From assembly GCA_035716025.1 (NCBI GenBank), contig DASTKH010000004.1:1-64000 (forward strand): a stretch of 64,000 nucleotides of DNA, in the 5' to 3' direction. Below the pieces are notes generated by a model, which saw only the letters and a program-made list of their open reading frames with translations, did not search any database and had not been told where the DNA came from. Position 1 is the stretch's first letter. Each line of letters starts with the position of its first letter. The DNA comes from JADGHE01 sp035716025 (GTDB lineage: Bacteria; Pseudomonadota; Alphaproteobacteria; Rhizobiales; Xanthobacteraceae). The translations under genes and the position numbers were made by a program. Below, in pieces: positions 38,387 through 48,109 of the stretch.

Positions 38387-38524
38387 GGCGTTTTCTCCCT
38401 TCTTCATGCCGGCTCGGCCGCCGGTCCCCGCGGTCTTATCTCCTCCGGTTCGCATGGGCCCCAGCGAGGGCCTGAAGGCGATCCTGTCCCCGGAGGCGCG
38501 GGACACGGACGCCAGTCTGCAACA

Positions 38525-39598
38525 TCAATAGGGAAACGGCCACACCCTGAGTTTCTGTTTGGTGATTTGCCACAACCGCGCGAGCCCGTGCGGCTCGACG
38601 ATCAGGAAGAAGATGATGAGGCCTCCCACGATCATGAATGTCAGGTGCTCGACGGTCGCGGCATGAAGTTCGAGCCCGAGTTCGGGCGGGACAAGCCGCA
38701 GCGCGATCGGCAAAATGTAGATCAGGGCGGCGCCGAGATAGGAGCCGAGCAGACTGCCGAGCCCGCCGATGATGATCATGAATAGAATGTTGAAGCTTTG
38801 ATTGATGTTGAACACCGTCGACTCGGCGCCGCCGTACCACAGGAACACCATCAGTGCGCCGGAAACCCCGCAATAGAAGGAGGAGATCGCGAAGGCGAGC
38901 AGCTTCGTCGGCAACAGGCGGATGCCGATGAGTTCCGCCGCGATATCCATGTCCCTGACCGCCATCCACATGCGGCCGATGCGGCCATGGACGAGGTTCG
39001 AGGCGAACCAGGTCATCGCGACGACGATCGTGAGCACGACCAGATAGCGGGTTTCCGAAGTGGCGGTCGGGCCGGTGACGGGAATGCCGAACAGGGTGCG
39101 CCGCGGCACCTCGATCGCCGCCGAGACATTGTAATTGTAAAGCCACGGCACGCGGATGAAGCACCATTCGAGAAAGAACTGCGCGGCGAGCGTCGCGATC
39201 GCGAGGTAGAAGCCCTTGATGCGCAGCGACGGCAGCCCGAAGACCACGCCGACTGCCGCCGCGAAGAACCCCGAGGCGAGCACCCAGACGATGATGTTCA
39301 CGTCCGGGAAGAGCGTGGTGAGCTTGTAGCAGGCGTAAGCGCCGACGCCCATGAAGGCACCGGTGCCGAGCGAGAGCAAGCCGGTGTAGCCGGTGAGGAG
39401 ATTGAGCCCGATCGCCGCCAGGGTGAAGATCAGGAACGGGATCATCACCGCGTTGAGGAGGAAGTCGTTGTGCGTCGCCGCGAGCAGATAGGCGCCGGCA
39501 ATGATGACACCGAGGCCGACGCGGTCCTGCCGGATCGGAAAGATGGCCGCATCGGCCGTGTAGCTCGTTTTGAACTGGCCCGCCTCGCGATACAACAT
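38525..39598 (-). CDS. livM: Branched-chain-type ABC permease (LivM-like)
   Basis: A 357-residue integral membrane protein with about nine to ten helices. Conserved LivM features: LIFTLAAIGLNLLTGYTGLLSLGTGAFMGVGAY near residue 55, LRIKGFYLAIATLAAQFFLEW near 125, GRIGRMWMAVRDMDIAAELIGI near 205 (cytoplasmic EAA-like coupling loop) and MIIIGGLGSLLGSYLGAALIYILP near 280. The N-terminal 25 residues are a soluble extension. It starts 9 bases after the livH stop, in the same operon. Confidence 0.94.
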   Translation of the reverse strand: MLYREAGQFKTSYTADAAIFPIRQDRVGLGVIIAGAYLLAATHNDFLLNAVMIPFLIFTLAAIGLNLLTGYTGLLSLGTGAFMGVGAYACYKLTTLFPDVNIIVWVLASGFFAAAVGVVFGLPSLRIKGFYLAIATLAAQFFLEWCFIRVPWLYNYNVSAAIEVPRRTLFGIPVTGPTATSETRYLVVLTIVVAMTWFASNLVHGRIGRMWMAVRDMDIAAELIGIRLLPTKLLAFAISSFYCGVSGALMVFLWYGGAESTVFNINQSFNILFMIIIGGLGSLLGSYLGAALIYILPIALRLVPPELGLELHAATVEHLTFMIVGGLIIFFLIVEPHGLARLWQITKQKLRVWPFPY

Positions 39599-39607
39599 CG
39601 CTTGCCC

Positions 39608-40591
39608 TCACACCCGCTCGATGATCTTTTCGCCGAACAGGCCGTGCGGCCAGAACAGCAGGAAAACGAGCGCCAACACATAGGCGAACCAACTGTCGGT
39701 CCCGCCGCCGATGAGCGGCCCCCAGTAAAATTCGGCGAGCTTTTCACCGACGCCGATGATAAGCCCGCCGACGATCGCGCCGGGGATCGAGGTGAATCCG
39801 CCGAGAATCAGCACCGGCAGCGCCTTGAGCGCGATGACCTCGAGCGCGAAGGAGACGTCGGAGCGCGCACCCCACATGATGCCGGTCACAAGCGCAACGA
39901 GCCCCGAGGCGAACCAGACGATGATCCAGATCTGTTCGAGCGAAATGCCGACGGAGAGCGCCGCCTTGTGGCTGTCGGCAACCGCCCGCAAGGCGCGGCC
40001 GATGCGCGTCTTCGAAAAGAAGACGGCAAGACCGGCTACCATCAGCGACGCGATGACGGCGGCCGCAATGTCGAGCTTCTGCAGGCTGATCAGGCCGCCG
40101 AGCGTCTGATAGTTGATGACGCCCTTCGGCAGGCCAAGCTCTTCGGTGATCATGATCTTCGGATCGCCGCCGAACACGAGTTCCCCGAAGCCGATCAGGA
40201 AATAGGTCAAACCGAATGTCGCCATGAACAGGATGATGTCCGGCTGATTGATCAGCGGCCGCAGCACCAGTCGCTCGACGGCGAGCGCGAGCACGAACAT
40301 AACGCCGATCGTCAGCGCAAGGGCGAGAATCGCGGCCGCGTGGACGTTGGAGACGCCGTTGCTTGTGAGCAGCTTGTAGATGCCGATCAACGTCAGCGCG
40401 GCGAACACGACCATGATGCCCTGGGCGAAGTTGAAGACGCCCGACGCCTTGAAGATCAGCACGAAACCGAGGGCGATCAGCGCATAGAGCATGCCGCCGA
40501 CGAGGCCTTCCCAAAGCGTCTGCACGAGCAGGTCCGGAGCGCCGATCATCTGCGCGAACGGGTCGACGAAGGTCGCGTAGAGCAGCTCCAT
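39608..40591 (-). CDS. livH: Branched-chain-type ABC permease (LivH-like)
   Basis: A 327-residue permease with about eight to nine helices. LivH landmarks: VQTLWEGLVGGMLYALIALGFVLIFKASGVFNFAQG near residue 28, TRIGRALRAVADSHKAALSVGI near 200 (coupling loop) and LPVLILGGFTSIPGAIVGGLIIGVGE near 265. ATG 40591 is preferred because AAGGGT precedes it; an upstream GTG at 40606 would add five residues. It pairs with LivM to form the membrane channel. Confidence 0.94.
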   Translation of the reverse strand: MELLYATFVDPFAQMIGAPDLLVQTLWEGLVGGMLYALIALGFVLIFKASGVFNFAQGIMVVFAALTLIGIYKLLTSNGVSNVHAAAILALALTIGVMFVLALAVERLVLRPLINQPDIILFMATFGLTYFLIGFGELVFGGDPKIMITEELGLPKGVINYQTLGGLISLQKLDIAAAVIASLMVAGLAVFFSKTRIGRALRAVADSHKAALSVGISLEQIWIIVWFASGLVALVTGIMWGARSDVSFALEVIALKALPVLILGGFTSIPGAIVGGLIIGVGEKLAEFYWGPLIGGGTDSWFAYVLALVFLLFWPHGLFGEKIIERV

Positions 40592-40648
40592 GCCGCTACC
40601 CTTCACCGCCTCGGAACACCGTGCGCCCGCGCATGTCCGCCGCGCCCT

Positions 40649-41449
40649 TCAATGCGCCACGCCGAGATAGGCATCGATCACCGCGGGGTCGCGCTTGACC
40701 GCGTCGGGCGGGCCGTCGGCGATCTTGCGGCCATAGTCGAGGACCACGACGCGGTCGGAAAGGTCCATCACCACGCCCATGTCGTGCTCGATGAGGGCGA
40801 TCGTGGTCCCGAATTCCTGGTTCACGTCGACGATGAAGCGCGACATGTCCTCCTTCTCTTCGAGGTTCATGCCGGCCATCGGTTCGTCGAGGAGCAAGAG
40901 CTCCGGTTCCATGGCGAGTGCGCGGCCGAGCTCGACGCGCTTCTGCAGGCCATAGGGCAGGCGCCCGACTTGAACGCGGCGGATATGCGCGATCTCCAAA
41001 AAATCGATGATTTCTTCAACCTTGCGGCGGTGCTCGACGTCCTCCGCGAGCGCCGGACCGTGACGGATGAGCTGCCAGAAGAGGCCGCGACGCATTTTCA
41101 ACGAGCGCCCCGCCATGATGTTGTCGAGTGCGGTCATGCCCTTGAACAGCGCGACGTTCTGGAAGGTGCGGGCAATGCCGCCGCGCGCGGCTTCGTAGGG
41201 CCGCATCTTGCTCCGTGTCTCGCCGCGAAAAGTGATGCGCCCGCTTTGCGGCGTATAGAAACCGTTGATGACGTTGAGCATCGACGTCTTCCCGGCGCCG
41301 TTCGGTCCAATGATGGCGCGGATTTCCCCGCGCCGGATGTCGAATGAGACGTCGTTGATCGCGGTGATGCCGCCGAATTTGAGCGTGACCTGCTCGACCG
41401 AAAGCAGAACTTCGGTCGCCTTGGCCTCGGCTTCCGAGCGCGCTCTCAT
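40649..41449 (-). CDS. livG: Branched-chain-type ABC transporter ATPase (LivG-like)
   Basis: The 266-residue ATPase has Walker A IIGPNGAGKTSMLNVINGFY near residue 40, Q-loop GIARTFQNVALFKGMT and ABC signature as LPYGLQKRVELGRALAM. Walker B is LLLLDEPMAGMN and the H-loop is TTIALIEHDMGVVM. It ends with DPAVIDAYLG, typical of LivG. The start ATG at 41449 gives the standard length; the upstream open frame to 41521 is unlikely to be translated. It is 79 bases downstream of the acyl-CoA synthetase gene. Confidence 0.94.
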   Translation of the reverse strand: MRARSEAEAKATEVLLSVEQVTLKFGGITAINDVSFDIRRGEIRAIIGPNGAGKTSMLNVINGFYTPQSGRITFRGETRSKMRPYEAARGGIARTFQNVALFKGMTALDNIMAGRSLKMRRGLFWQLIRHGPALAEDVEHRRKVEEIIDFLEIAHIRRVQVGRLPYGLQKRVELGRALAMEPELLLLDEPMAGMNLEEKEDMSRFIVDVNQEFGTTIALIEHDMGVVMDLSDRVVVLDYGRKIADGPPDAVKRDPAVIDAYLGVAH

Positions 41450-41528
41450 GTCCCGGCTCCGCTGCGAAGGGCGCCGGCGCTCGTTGGTGCGGGACAAGAC
41501 GGGTGAGGCGAGGCGCTGCAACGCGTCA

Positions 41529-43511
41529 TCACTCTGCAGCCTCCAGCCTCGGCGCAGCGGGTGCGCATGCGACTTCCGCGTCGCGGATCTTCACGCGCGC
41601 CTTGAGCGTCCCCTTGCGGCCGTCCTCGAAGGTCACCTCCGTCGCGACGTCGAGTTCATGCGCTCCGCCATAGAGCGCGGCGACGAGCGGGGCGTAGCGC
41701 TCGGCGATCAGCCCGCGCCGCACCTTCATCGTGCGGGTCAACTCGCCGTCGTCGGCATCGAGCTCCTTGTGGAGGATCAGGAACCGGCGGATCTGGGCGC
41801 CGGTCATCACGCCCTCCTCGGCGAGCGAGCGGTTCACCTCCGCCACGTGCCCGGCGATCATGTCGTAGACGAGGGGGTGGCCGGCGAGCTCCTGGTACGA
41901 GCCGTAGACCACGTTGTTGCGCTCGGCCCAGCTTCCCACCGCCGTGAGATCGATATTGAGCATTGCGCAGACGAAGTCGCGGCCGTGGCCCAGCGCCACC
42001 GCCTCCTTGATGTTCGGGTAGAACTTCAGCTTGTTCTCGATGTATTTCGGCGCAAACAGCGTGCCGTCGTTGAGGCGCCCGACATCCTTGGCGCGATCGA
42101 TAATCTTGAGATGTCCGGTCTTGGGCTCGAAGAAGCCTGCATCCCCGGTACGCACCCAGCCGTCGGACGTCTTCACTTCCGCCGTCTTCTCGGGGTCCTT
42201 GTAGTATCCGGCGAACACGCCGGGCGAGCGGAAGAGCACTTCGCCGGACTCGGCGACCTTCACTTCGACGTCGATGTTCGGCTTGCCAACGGTGTCGGCA
42301 TAAATTTCGCCGTCCGGCTGCGCGGTAATGTAGACGGAGGCTTCCGTCTGTCCGTAGAGCTGCTTGAGATTGATGCCGAGGGAGCGGTAGAAGCGGAAGA
42401 TCTCCGGTCCGATGGCCTCCCCCGCCGTATAGGCGACGCGGATGCGCGAAAGGCCGAAGCGGTTCTTGAGGGGGCCGTAGACGAGAAGCTCGCCGAGCGC
42501 ATAGAGCGCGCGCGCATGCCACGGCACGGCTTCCTTGTTGAGGATTTTCTCGCCCCAGGCGCGCGCGTGATCGATGAAGAAAAGGAACATGCGCCGCTTC
42601 AGGCGGCTTGCGTCCTCCATTCGCACCATGGTGAGGGTCAAGAGGTTCTCGTAGATGCGGGGAGGAGCGAAGGCGTAGGTCGTACCGACCTCGCGGCGAT
42701 CGTCGACGACCGTTTCCGGGGATTCCGGGCAGTTCACGCAATATCCCGCAGTGTAAGACTGCGCATAGGAGAAGATGTGGTCGCCGACCCAGGCGAGCGG
42801 CAGATAGGCGATCACCTCTTCGTTCTCGGTCAGATTGTCGAAAGCGTTGCCGTTGCGGGCTGAGACGATGACGTTCTCCTGCGTGAGCATCACCCCCTTC
42901 GGGCGGCCGGTCGTGCCCGAAGTGTAAAGGATGATGGCGAGGTCCTCGCCCTTGCCGGCGGCGACGCTCCGTTCCCAGAAGGCAGCGGCATCGGGCTCGT
43001 TAGCAAGGCGTGCCCGGCCCATTGCCTGCACGTCCGCGAAAGCCTTCAGCCGACTGTGATCGTAGTCGCGCAGGCCGCGCTGCTCGTCGTAGATCACATG
43101 CGTCAGCCGCGGCAGGCGATCCGAGATGGAGAGCAGCTTGTCGACCTGCTCCTGGTCCTCGACGGCGGCGATCGTCACTTCGGCATGTTCGAGCACATAG
43201 GCCATCTCCTCGGCGACCGAGTCGGCATAAATCGGCACCGGGACGGCGCCGAGGGCCTGGGCGGCGGCCATCGACCAATAGAGCCGCGGCCGATTGTTGC
43301 CGATGACGGCGAGCGTATCCCCCCGCTTGAGCCCCAGGCGATCAAGGCCCAGCGCGAAGGCGCGGACCTCGTCCAGCACCTGGCTCCAGGTCCAGGTCTG
43401 CCAGATGCCGAGGTCCTTGTGCCGGATGGCCGGCCGCGCGCCGCGGATTGCGGCGTTACGCACAAGGAGCTTGGGAAATGTGTCATCGCGCCCGCGCGCT
43501 TCGGTCGCCAC
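41529..43511 (-). CDS. AMP-dependent acyl-CoA synthetase (FadD/ACSL-like)
   Basis: The 660-residue adenylate-forming ligase activates a carboxylic acid to its CoA ester. The N-terminus FPKLLVRNAAIRGARPAIRHKDLGIWQTWTW is that of long-chain-type synthetases. The phosphate loop ILYTSGTTGRPKGVMLT lies near residue 200, the adenine motif LKQLYGQTEAS near 355, GDAGFFEPKTGHLKIIDRAKD near 455 and the hinge RLNDGTLFAPKYIE follows. A second ligase ends the same operon, so transport is coupled to CoA activation of one or two substrates. It starts at GTG 43511, with GGGAGG nine bases upstream. It is the first gene of the seven-gene operon. Confidence 0.92.
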   Translation of the reverse strand: MATEARGRDDTFPKLLVRNAAIRGARPAIRHKDLGIWQTWTWSQVLDEVRAFALGLDRLGLKRGDTLAVIGNNRPRLYWSMAAAQALGAVPVPIYADSVAEEMAYVLEHAEVTIAAVEDQEQVDKLLSISDRLPRLTHVIYDEQRGLRDYDHSRLKAFADVQAMGRARLANEPDAAAFWERSVAAGKGEDLAIILYTSGTTGRPKGVMLTQENVIVSARNGNAFDNLTENEEVIAYLPLAWVGDHIFSYAQSYTAGYCVNCPESPETVVDDRREVGTTYAFAPPRIYENLLTLTMVRMEDASRLKRRMFLFFIDHARAWGEKILNKEAVPWHARALYALGELLVYGPLKNRFGLSRIRVAYTAGEAIGPEIFRFYRSLGINLKQLYGQTEASVYITAQPDGEIYADTVGKPNIDVEVKVAESGEVLFRSPGVFAGYYKDPEKTAEVKTSDGWVRTGDAGFFEPKTGHLKIIDRAKDVGRLNDGTLFAPKYIENKLKFYPNIKEAVALGHGRDFVCAMLNIDLTAVGSWAERNNVVYGSYQELAGHPLVYDMIAGHVAEVNRSLAEEGVMTGAQIRRFLILHKELDADDGELTRTMKVRRGLIAERYAPLVAALYGGAHELDVATEVTFEDGRKGTLKARVKIRDAEVACAPAAPRLEAAE

Positions 43512-43756
43512 GGCGCCTGTCCTCCCTGCCTGCGCCGCTTGCCGCGGCGCGCCCTCCGAAATGGTGCCGCCGTCTGGTCGGCGGTCTTTGCGACGATAAG
43601 ACAATGCGGCCCGCAATGCGGTCAAGCCCATGCGGCTTCAACCAAGGGCAAAGCGCGCTTTTGCCGCGCGGAGCCGATTGCGTTTTGGCCGCGGCGACCT
43701 AGAGTTTGCGCCCCTCGGGCCTGCGGGGGCCGGAGGCGCAGCAAGGAGAAAAGCGC

Positions 43757-44191
43757 ATGCACGTCTTCAATCTGGAAAAGGAACAGCAGTGGGACCCGAA
43801 AAAGCACATCGAGAAAATTCTCGGGAAAGAAGGCGGCGGCGACTTCACGGTGGCGTGCTGGGAGCCGGGGCAGGTCAGCCCCTACCATTGCCATCCGAAC
43901 GCGACCGAAATCTATTTCTGCTTCTCGGGCGGGGGAAAGATGTACACCCCGACCCAGGAGGTGAACGTCATTCCGGGCTCGTTCGTGGTTCACCCGCGCG
44001 GCGAACTGCACGAATTCGAGAATGGCCCGCAGCGGACGCTGCTGTTTCGGGTGCGATACGGTGACGACATGGCGACCCGCCACATTGGTTGGCGCGGCCA
44101 CCCCGAACGCGGCATGACCGAGGACGACAAGGCCTATTTCGCCAAGCATCCGCCGGGCATAACGTTCAACCCCCATGGCGTCTCGCGCTGA
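43757..44191 (+). CDS. Small cupin protein beside the ligase and oxidoreductase genes
   Basis: The 144-residue single cupin starts MHVFNLEKEQQWDPKKHIEKILG. The metal motif VSPYHCHPNATEIYFCFSGGG (two His, one Glu near residues 43-55) and the VVHPRGELHEFENG motif (third His near 85) are intact. The C-terminal tail has GDDMATRHIGWRGHPERGMTEDD. ATG 43757 follows AAGGAGAA. It is transcribed divergently from the acyl-CoA synthetase, with a 245-base spacer in which ATGCGG is repeated three times within about 45 bases (near 43602-43636). The role may be substrate isomerisation or sensing for the neighbouring pathway; this is inference from position only. Confidence 0.78.
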   Translation: MHVFNLEKEQQWDPKKHIEKILGKEGGGDFTVACWEPGQVSPYHCHPNATEIYFCFSGGGKMYTPTQEVNVIPGSFVVHPRGELHEFENGPQRTLLFRVRYGDDMATRHIGWRGHPERGMTEDDKAYFAKHPPGITFNPHGVSR

Positions 44192-44274
44192 GCCTGCGGG
44201 CGCCCTGTTCGCTTCATTCGATCTCTTCCCGAGGCCGTCGGCCGGAATCCGACGGGCGTGCGCCTTTGCGGGCC

Positions 44275-47200
44275 TTATTCCGCGGCTCTGAGCAGCGGCG
44301 CCGGGGGCGCCCGGAACTGCTCGAGAAGCGCCGCCTCCTCGGCCTTTGCGGCCTTGAGGTGGCGCATCTTCACGTGACCATAGCCGCGGATTTTCTCGGG
44401 GATGCTCGCGAGCGCCACGGCGAGATGATGATTGTCGGGCGTCAGCTTTTCGGTCAGCTCGCCGAGCAATTTCCCGTAATCGCGAATGAGCCGCCGTTCG
44501 GTCCGCCGCTCTTCGCTGCGGCCGAACGGGTCGAACGGCGTCCCGCGCAGGAACTTGAACTTCGCGAGCATTCGGAACACGGGCAGCATGCGCTCGCTAT
44601 ATTCGATCTTGGCCGGCTCGCCGGTGCGCTTGTCGATTTTCGCAAGCAGCGGAGGCGCGAGGTTGAACGCAAGTCGCAAATTGTCGCCCGCAAACCGTGA
44701 TTTGGCGCTCGCCACGAAGGCCGGGTCGGAGAGCAGGCGGGCGACCTCGTATTCGTCCTTGTAGGCCATGAGCTTGAACAGGTAGCGCGCCACGGCCTCG
44801 GTGAGGGCGGTCTCGCCCGGCGTCTTGGCGGCTTCCGCCCGGCGCACGGCTTCGACGCGCCTGCGATAGCGGCGGGCATAGCGGCGGTTCTGATAGGTCG
44901 TGAGATAGGTTACGCGCCGCGCGACGACGTCGTCGAGCGAGGTCGACAGGCGAAGCGAATCGGCCGGCGCGGCTTCGCGGTCCGCTGCCTTCACCAGCGT
45001 CTCCACCGCCTGCGCATCGACCGCGGTGCGGCGGCCCCAGCGGAAGGCGGCGATATTCATCTCGATCGCCTCGCCATTGAGGGCGATCGCCTCTTCGATG
45101 GCTTCGGCGGAGAGCGGAATTGCGCCGCGCTGATAGGCGTAGCCGAGCAGGAAAATGTTGGTCGCAATGGCGTGGCCGGTGAGCGCGGTCGCGAGCCGCG
45201 TGGCGTCGACGAAGTCGACGCGCTCGGCTCCGGCGGCCCCGGCGATCGCTCGTTTGAGCCGCTCGCGCGGCAGCGAAAAGTCCGCATTGCGGGTGAAATC
45301 GCCGGGCAGAATTTCGGCTGTGTTCACCACCATCCGCGTCGCGCCGGTCTTGACCGCGGAGAGAACCTTGCGGTTGCCCACCACCACGATGTCGCCGCCG
45401 AGCACGAGATCGGCCGCGCCCGCGCTCACGCGGATCGCATGGATGTCCTCGGGCCGCTCCGCGAGGCGGATATGGCTGTAGACCGCGCCGCCCTTCTGTG
45501 CGAGCCCCGCCATGTCGATGATTCCGACACCCTTGCCTTCGAGATGCGCGGCCATGCCGAGCACCCCGCCGATGGTGACGATGCCGGTGCCGCCAATTCC
45601 CGTGACGATGATGTTGTAGGTTCGGCCGATGCGCGGCAACGCCGGCAGAGGCAGAAGCGTCCCTTCCGCTCCCTGCACAGGCGAGGCGGATTGCGAAGCG
45701 GAAGGGCTGGGGTCGGCGACCGCCTGCGTTTCCGGGTCTTCTTCGAAGGTCCGGCTCTTTCCGTTCCGGGGAGGGCGCGCCGCCATCGTCAGCGGATCGA
45801 CGCCGATCGCCTCGCCCTTCTTCAGCTCCGCGCCGTAGACCGTGACGAAGGAAGGGCAGAAGCCCTTGAGACAGGAATAGTCCTTGTTGCAGCTCGACTG
45901 GTCGATGCGGCGCTTGCGGCCGAATTCGGTTTCCAGCGGCTGCACCGAAACGCAGTTCGACTTCACGCCGCAGTCGCCGCAGCCCTCGCAGACGAGGTCG
46001 TTGATGATCACCCGCTTGAGCGGATCGGGAAACTGGCCGCGTTTGCGGCGGCGTCGCTTCTCGGCCGCGCAGGTCTGATCGTAAATGAGGACGGTGAGGC
46101 CGGGTACTTCCGCGAGTGCCCGCTGGACCTCCATCAGCTCGTCGCGGTGATGGATCGTGACACCGGGGGGCCAGTCTGTGTCCTTCGGATATTTCCAGGG
46201 CTCGTCGGTGACGACGCGGATCTGCTTTGCGCCTTCGGCGGCGACCTGGCGGGCGATCTGCGGAACGGTCAGGCCGCCGTCGTTGCGTTGGCCGCCCGTC
46301 ATCGCCACGGCGTCGTTGTACAGGATCTTGTAGGTGACGTTGACGCCCGCCGCCGCCGCGGCGCGGATCGCCATATAGCCGGAATGGTTGTAGGTACCGT
46401 CGCCGAGATTCTGGAAGACATGGCGGCGTTTCGAGAACGGCGCTTCGCCGATCCAGTTCGCACCTTCGCCGCCCATTTGCGTGTAGCCGAGCGTGCTGCG
46501 GTCCATCCATTGGGCCATGTAGTGGCAGCCAATTCCCGCATAGGCGCGCATGCCTTCCGGCACGACCGTCGAGGTGTTGTGCGGGCAGCCCGAGCAGAAG
46601 TAGGGCGTGCGGACCGCGACGTCCTCCGATTTGGTCAGCACCTCCTGCGCGCGCTTGAGCCGTGTGACTTCGGCCGCAAGCGCCTCGTCATACCCGTAGC
46701 GCAGCAGCCGCTCGCCGATCGCGATCGCGACCTCGTTCGAGTCGAGCGCGCCCTTGACCGGAAACAGCCAGTTGCCGTGCTCGTCCTTCTTACCGATGCA
46801 GACGGGCTGGTTGGCGGAGCCGTAAAGCTCCTCGCGCACCTGGACTTCGATGAGCGAGCGTTTCTCCTCGACGACGATGATGAGATCGAGTCCTTCGGCG
46901 AATTCCTTGAGCTCGGCGCGGGAAAGCGGCCACGGGCAGGCCACCTTGAAGAGCCGCAAGCCGAGGGAATTGGCGCGCACCTCGTCGATGCCGAGCTCGT
47001 CGAGCGCCTGGCGCACGTCGAGATAGCTCTTGCCGGTGGTGATAACGCCGACTTTGGGGGCGGCCCCGCCGCTCGTGATCCAGCGGTTGAGACGGTTTGC
47101 GCGCACGAAGGCGAGGATCGCGTCGCGCTTGTAGTCGTGCAGCCGCGCCTCCATGTCGAGGATGCCGTCGACGAGGCGGATGTTGAGCCCTCCCTCCGGC

Positions 47201-47913
47201 ATGAAGAACCGCCGGCCGTCGCCAAGGTCGAACCCGTCCGGCGGAACGACGATCGTCACGCGATCGAGCGCGCCGTCGATGACCGCGCTCGACTCCACCG
47301 TGTCATGCATGCACTTGAGGCCGACCCACACGCCCGCATAGCGCGACAGCGCCCAGCCGTAGAGGCCGTAATCCACGATCTCCTGCACGCCGGCGGGATT
47401 GAAGATGGGCATCATCACGTCGACGAAGTGGAATTCCGACTGATGCGCTGTCGTGGACGACTCGGCCGTGTGGTCGTCCCCCATCAGTGCGATGACGCCG
47501 CCGTGTTTCGAGGTGCCGGCGAAATTGGCGTGGCGGAACACGTCGCCGCTGCGGTCGACGCCCGGTCCCTTGCCATACCAGATGCCGAAGACGCCGTCGT
47601 ACTTGCCCTCTCCCCGCAATTCCGCCTGCTGCGTGCCCCACAGCGCGGTCGCGGCAAGGTCCTCGTTGATGCCGGGCTGAAAGATGACGTCGGCGGGTGC
47701 GAGCACCTTCGCCGCCCGCATGAATTGCTGATCGAGCCCGCCGAGCGGCGAGCCGCGATAGCCGGTGACGTAGCCGGCGGTGTTGAGCCCCGCGCGGCGG
47801 TCACGCTCCTTCTGCATCAGGCAGGCGCGGATGATCGCCTGGTAGCCGGTGACGAACACCCGCGTCTTTTCAAGATCGTATTTGTCGTCGAGGGTGATGC
47901 GGTTGCTGGTCAT
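44275..47913 (-). CDS. Indolepyruvate:ferredoxin oxidoreductase, fused alpha-gamma polypeptide
   Basis: The 1212-residue enzyme decarboxylates aryl- or branched-chain 2-oxo acids to acyl-CoA, reducing ferredoxin. From the N-terminus: the pyrimidine domain (NTAGYVTGYRGSPLGGLDQQF, PGINEDLAATALWGTQQ), the transketolase C-like domain (VGVITTGKSYLDVRQAL) and the TPP domain (PYFCSGCPHNTST, GIGCHYMAQWMDR, NLGDGTYNHSGYMAI). The iron-sulphur region near residues 640-680 has CEGCGDCGVKSNC and CNKDYSCLKGFC. The gamma domain near 765-960 has GIGGTGIVTIGGVLGMAAHLEG, and a C-terminal extension follows. Single-chain forms of about 1150-1200 residues are typical of aerobic proteobacteria and act on phenylpyruvate, indolepyruvate and related acids. 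It diverges from the acyl-CoA dehydrogenase gene. Confidence 0.94.
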   Translation of the reverse strand: MTSNRITLDDKYDLEKTRVFVTGYQAIIRACLMQKERDRRAGLNTAGYVTGYRGSPLGGLDQQFMRAAKVLAPADVIFQPGINEDLAATALWGTQQAELRGEGKYDGVFGIWYGKGPGVDRSGDVFRHANFAGTSKHGGVIALMGDDHTAESSTTAHQSEFHFVDVMMPIFNPAGVQEIVDYGLYGWALSRYAGVWVGLKCMHDTVESSAVIDGALDRVTIVVPPDGFDLGDGRRFFMPEGGLNIRLVDGILDMEARLHDYKRDAILAFVRANRLNRWITSGGAAPKVGVITTGKSYLDVRQALDELGIDEVRANSLGLRLFKVACPWPLSRAELKEFAEGLDLIIVVEEKRSLIEVQVREELYGSANQPVCIGKKDEHGNWLFPVKGALDSNEVAIAIGERLLRYGYDEALAAEVTRLKRAQEVLTKSEDVAVRTPYFCSGCPHNTSTVVPEGMRAYAGIGCHYMAQWMDRSTLGYTQMGGEGANWIGEAPFSKRRHVFQNLGDGTYNHSGYMAIRAAAAAGVNVTYKILYNDAVAMTGGQRNDGGLTVPQIARQVAAEGAKQIRVVTDEPWKYPKDTDWPPGVTIHHRDELMEVQRALAEVPGLTVLIYDQTCAAEKRRRRKRGQFPDPLKRVIINDLVCEGCGDCGVKSNCVSVQPLETEFGRKRRIDQSSCNKDYSCLKGFCPSFVTVYGAELKKGEAIGVDPLTMAARPPRNGKSRTFEEDPETQAVADPSPSASQSASPVQGAEGTLLPLPALPRIGRTYNIIVTGIGGTGIVTIGGVLGMAAHLEGKGVGIIDMAGLAQKGGAVYSHIRLAERPEDIHAIRVSAGAADLVLGGDIVVVGNRKVLSAVKTGATRMVVNTAEILPGDFTRNADFSLPRERLKRAIAGAAGAERVDFVDATRLATALTGHAIATNIFLLGYAYQRGAIPLSAEAIEEAIALNGEAIEMNIAAFRWGRRTAVDAQAVETLVKAADREAAPADSLRLSTSLDDVVARRVTYLTTYQNRRYARRYRRRVEAVRRAEAAKTPGETALTEAVARYLFKLMAYKDEYEVARLLSDPAFVASAKSRFAGDNLRLAFNLAPPLLAKIDKRTGEPAKIEYSERMLPVFRMLAKFKFLRGTPFDPFGRSEERRTERRLIRDYGKLLGELTEKLTPDNHHLAVALASIPEKIRGYGHVKMRHLKAAKAEEAALLEQFRAPPAPLLRAAE

Positions 47914-48024
47914 CCGCGTGGGCCTCATGGGCGCGCAGGGCCGAGGCGCGCAAGCGTCCCCAAGAATCGCCGCCCCCGCAAGACATCCATATGGGGAGCG
48001 CAACGGCAGCCGTCACGATGGTAG

Positions 48025-48039
48025 GTCAGCATTGCTGAC
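48025..48039. promoter_or_regulatory. 15-bp palindrome with the same core as the gltB site
   Basis: GTCAGCA-T-TGCTGAC is a perfect inverted repeat with 7-bp arms in the 196-base divergent region between the oxidoreductase and the acyl-CoA dehydrogenase. It shares the 11-bp core CAGCATTGCTG and the leading GG with the ltaE/gltB palindrome at 15300-15316. Only the bases next to the core are swapped (GGT..ACG against GGA..TCC), consistent with one dimeric regulator. Confidence 0.5.
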
Positions 48040-48109
48040 GCTTCAAGCCCGCGGTAACGTTCCAAGCGGAAGCCGGCAAGAGAGCCGGTCCCATGGGAGG
48101 AAAACGCGC

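Noticed and set aside
38798..41347. 849-codon plus-strand frame across livM, livH and livG
   Set aside because: It crosses three genuine genes and their junctions and has a charged low-complexity composition, typical of an antisense shadow.
45172..48024. 950-codon plus-strand frame antisense to the indolepyruvate oxidoreductase
   Set aside because: The minus-strand protein has all expected motifs; the plus-strand frame has none and starts and ends without ribosome sites.
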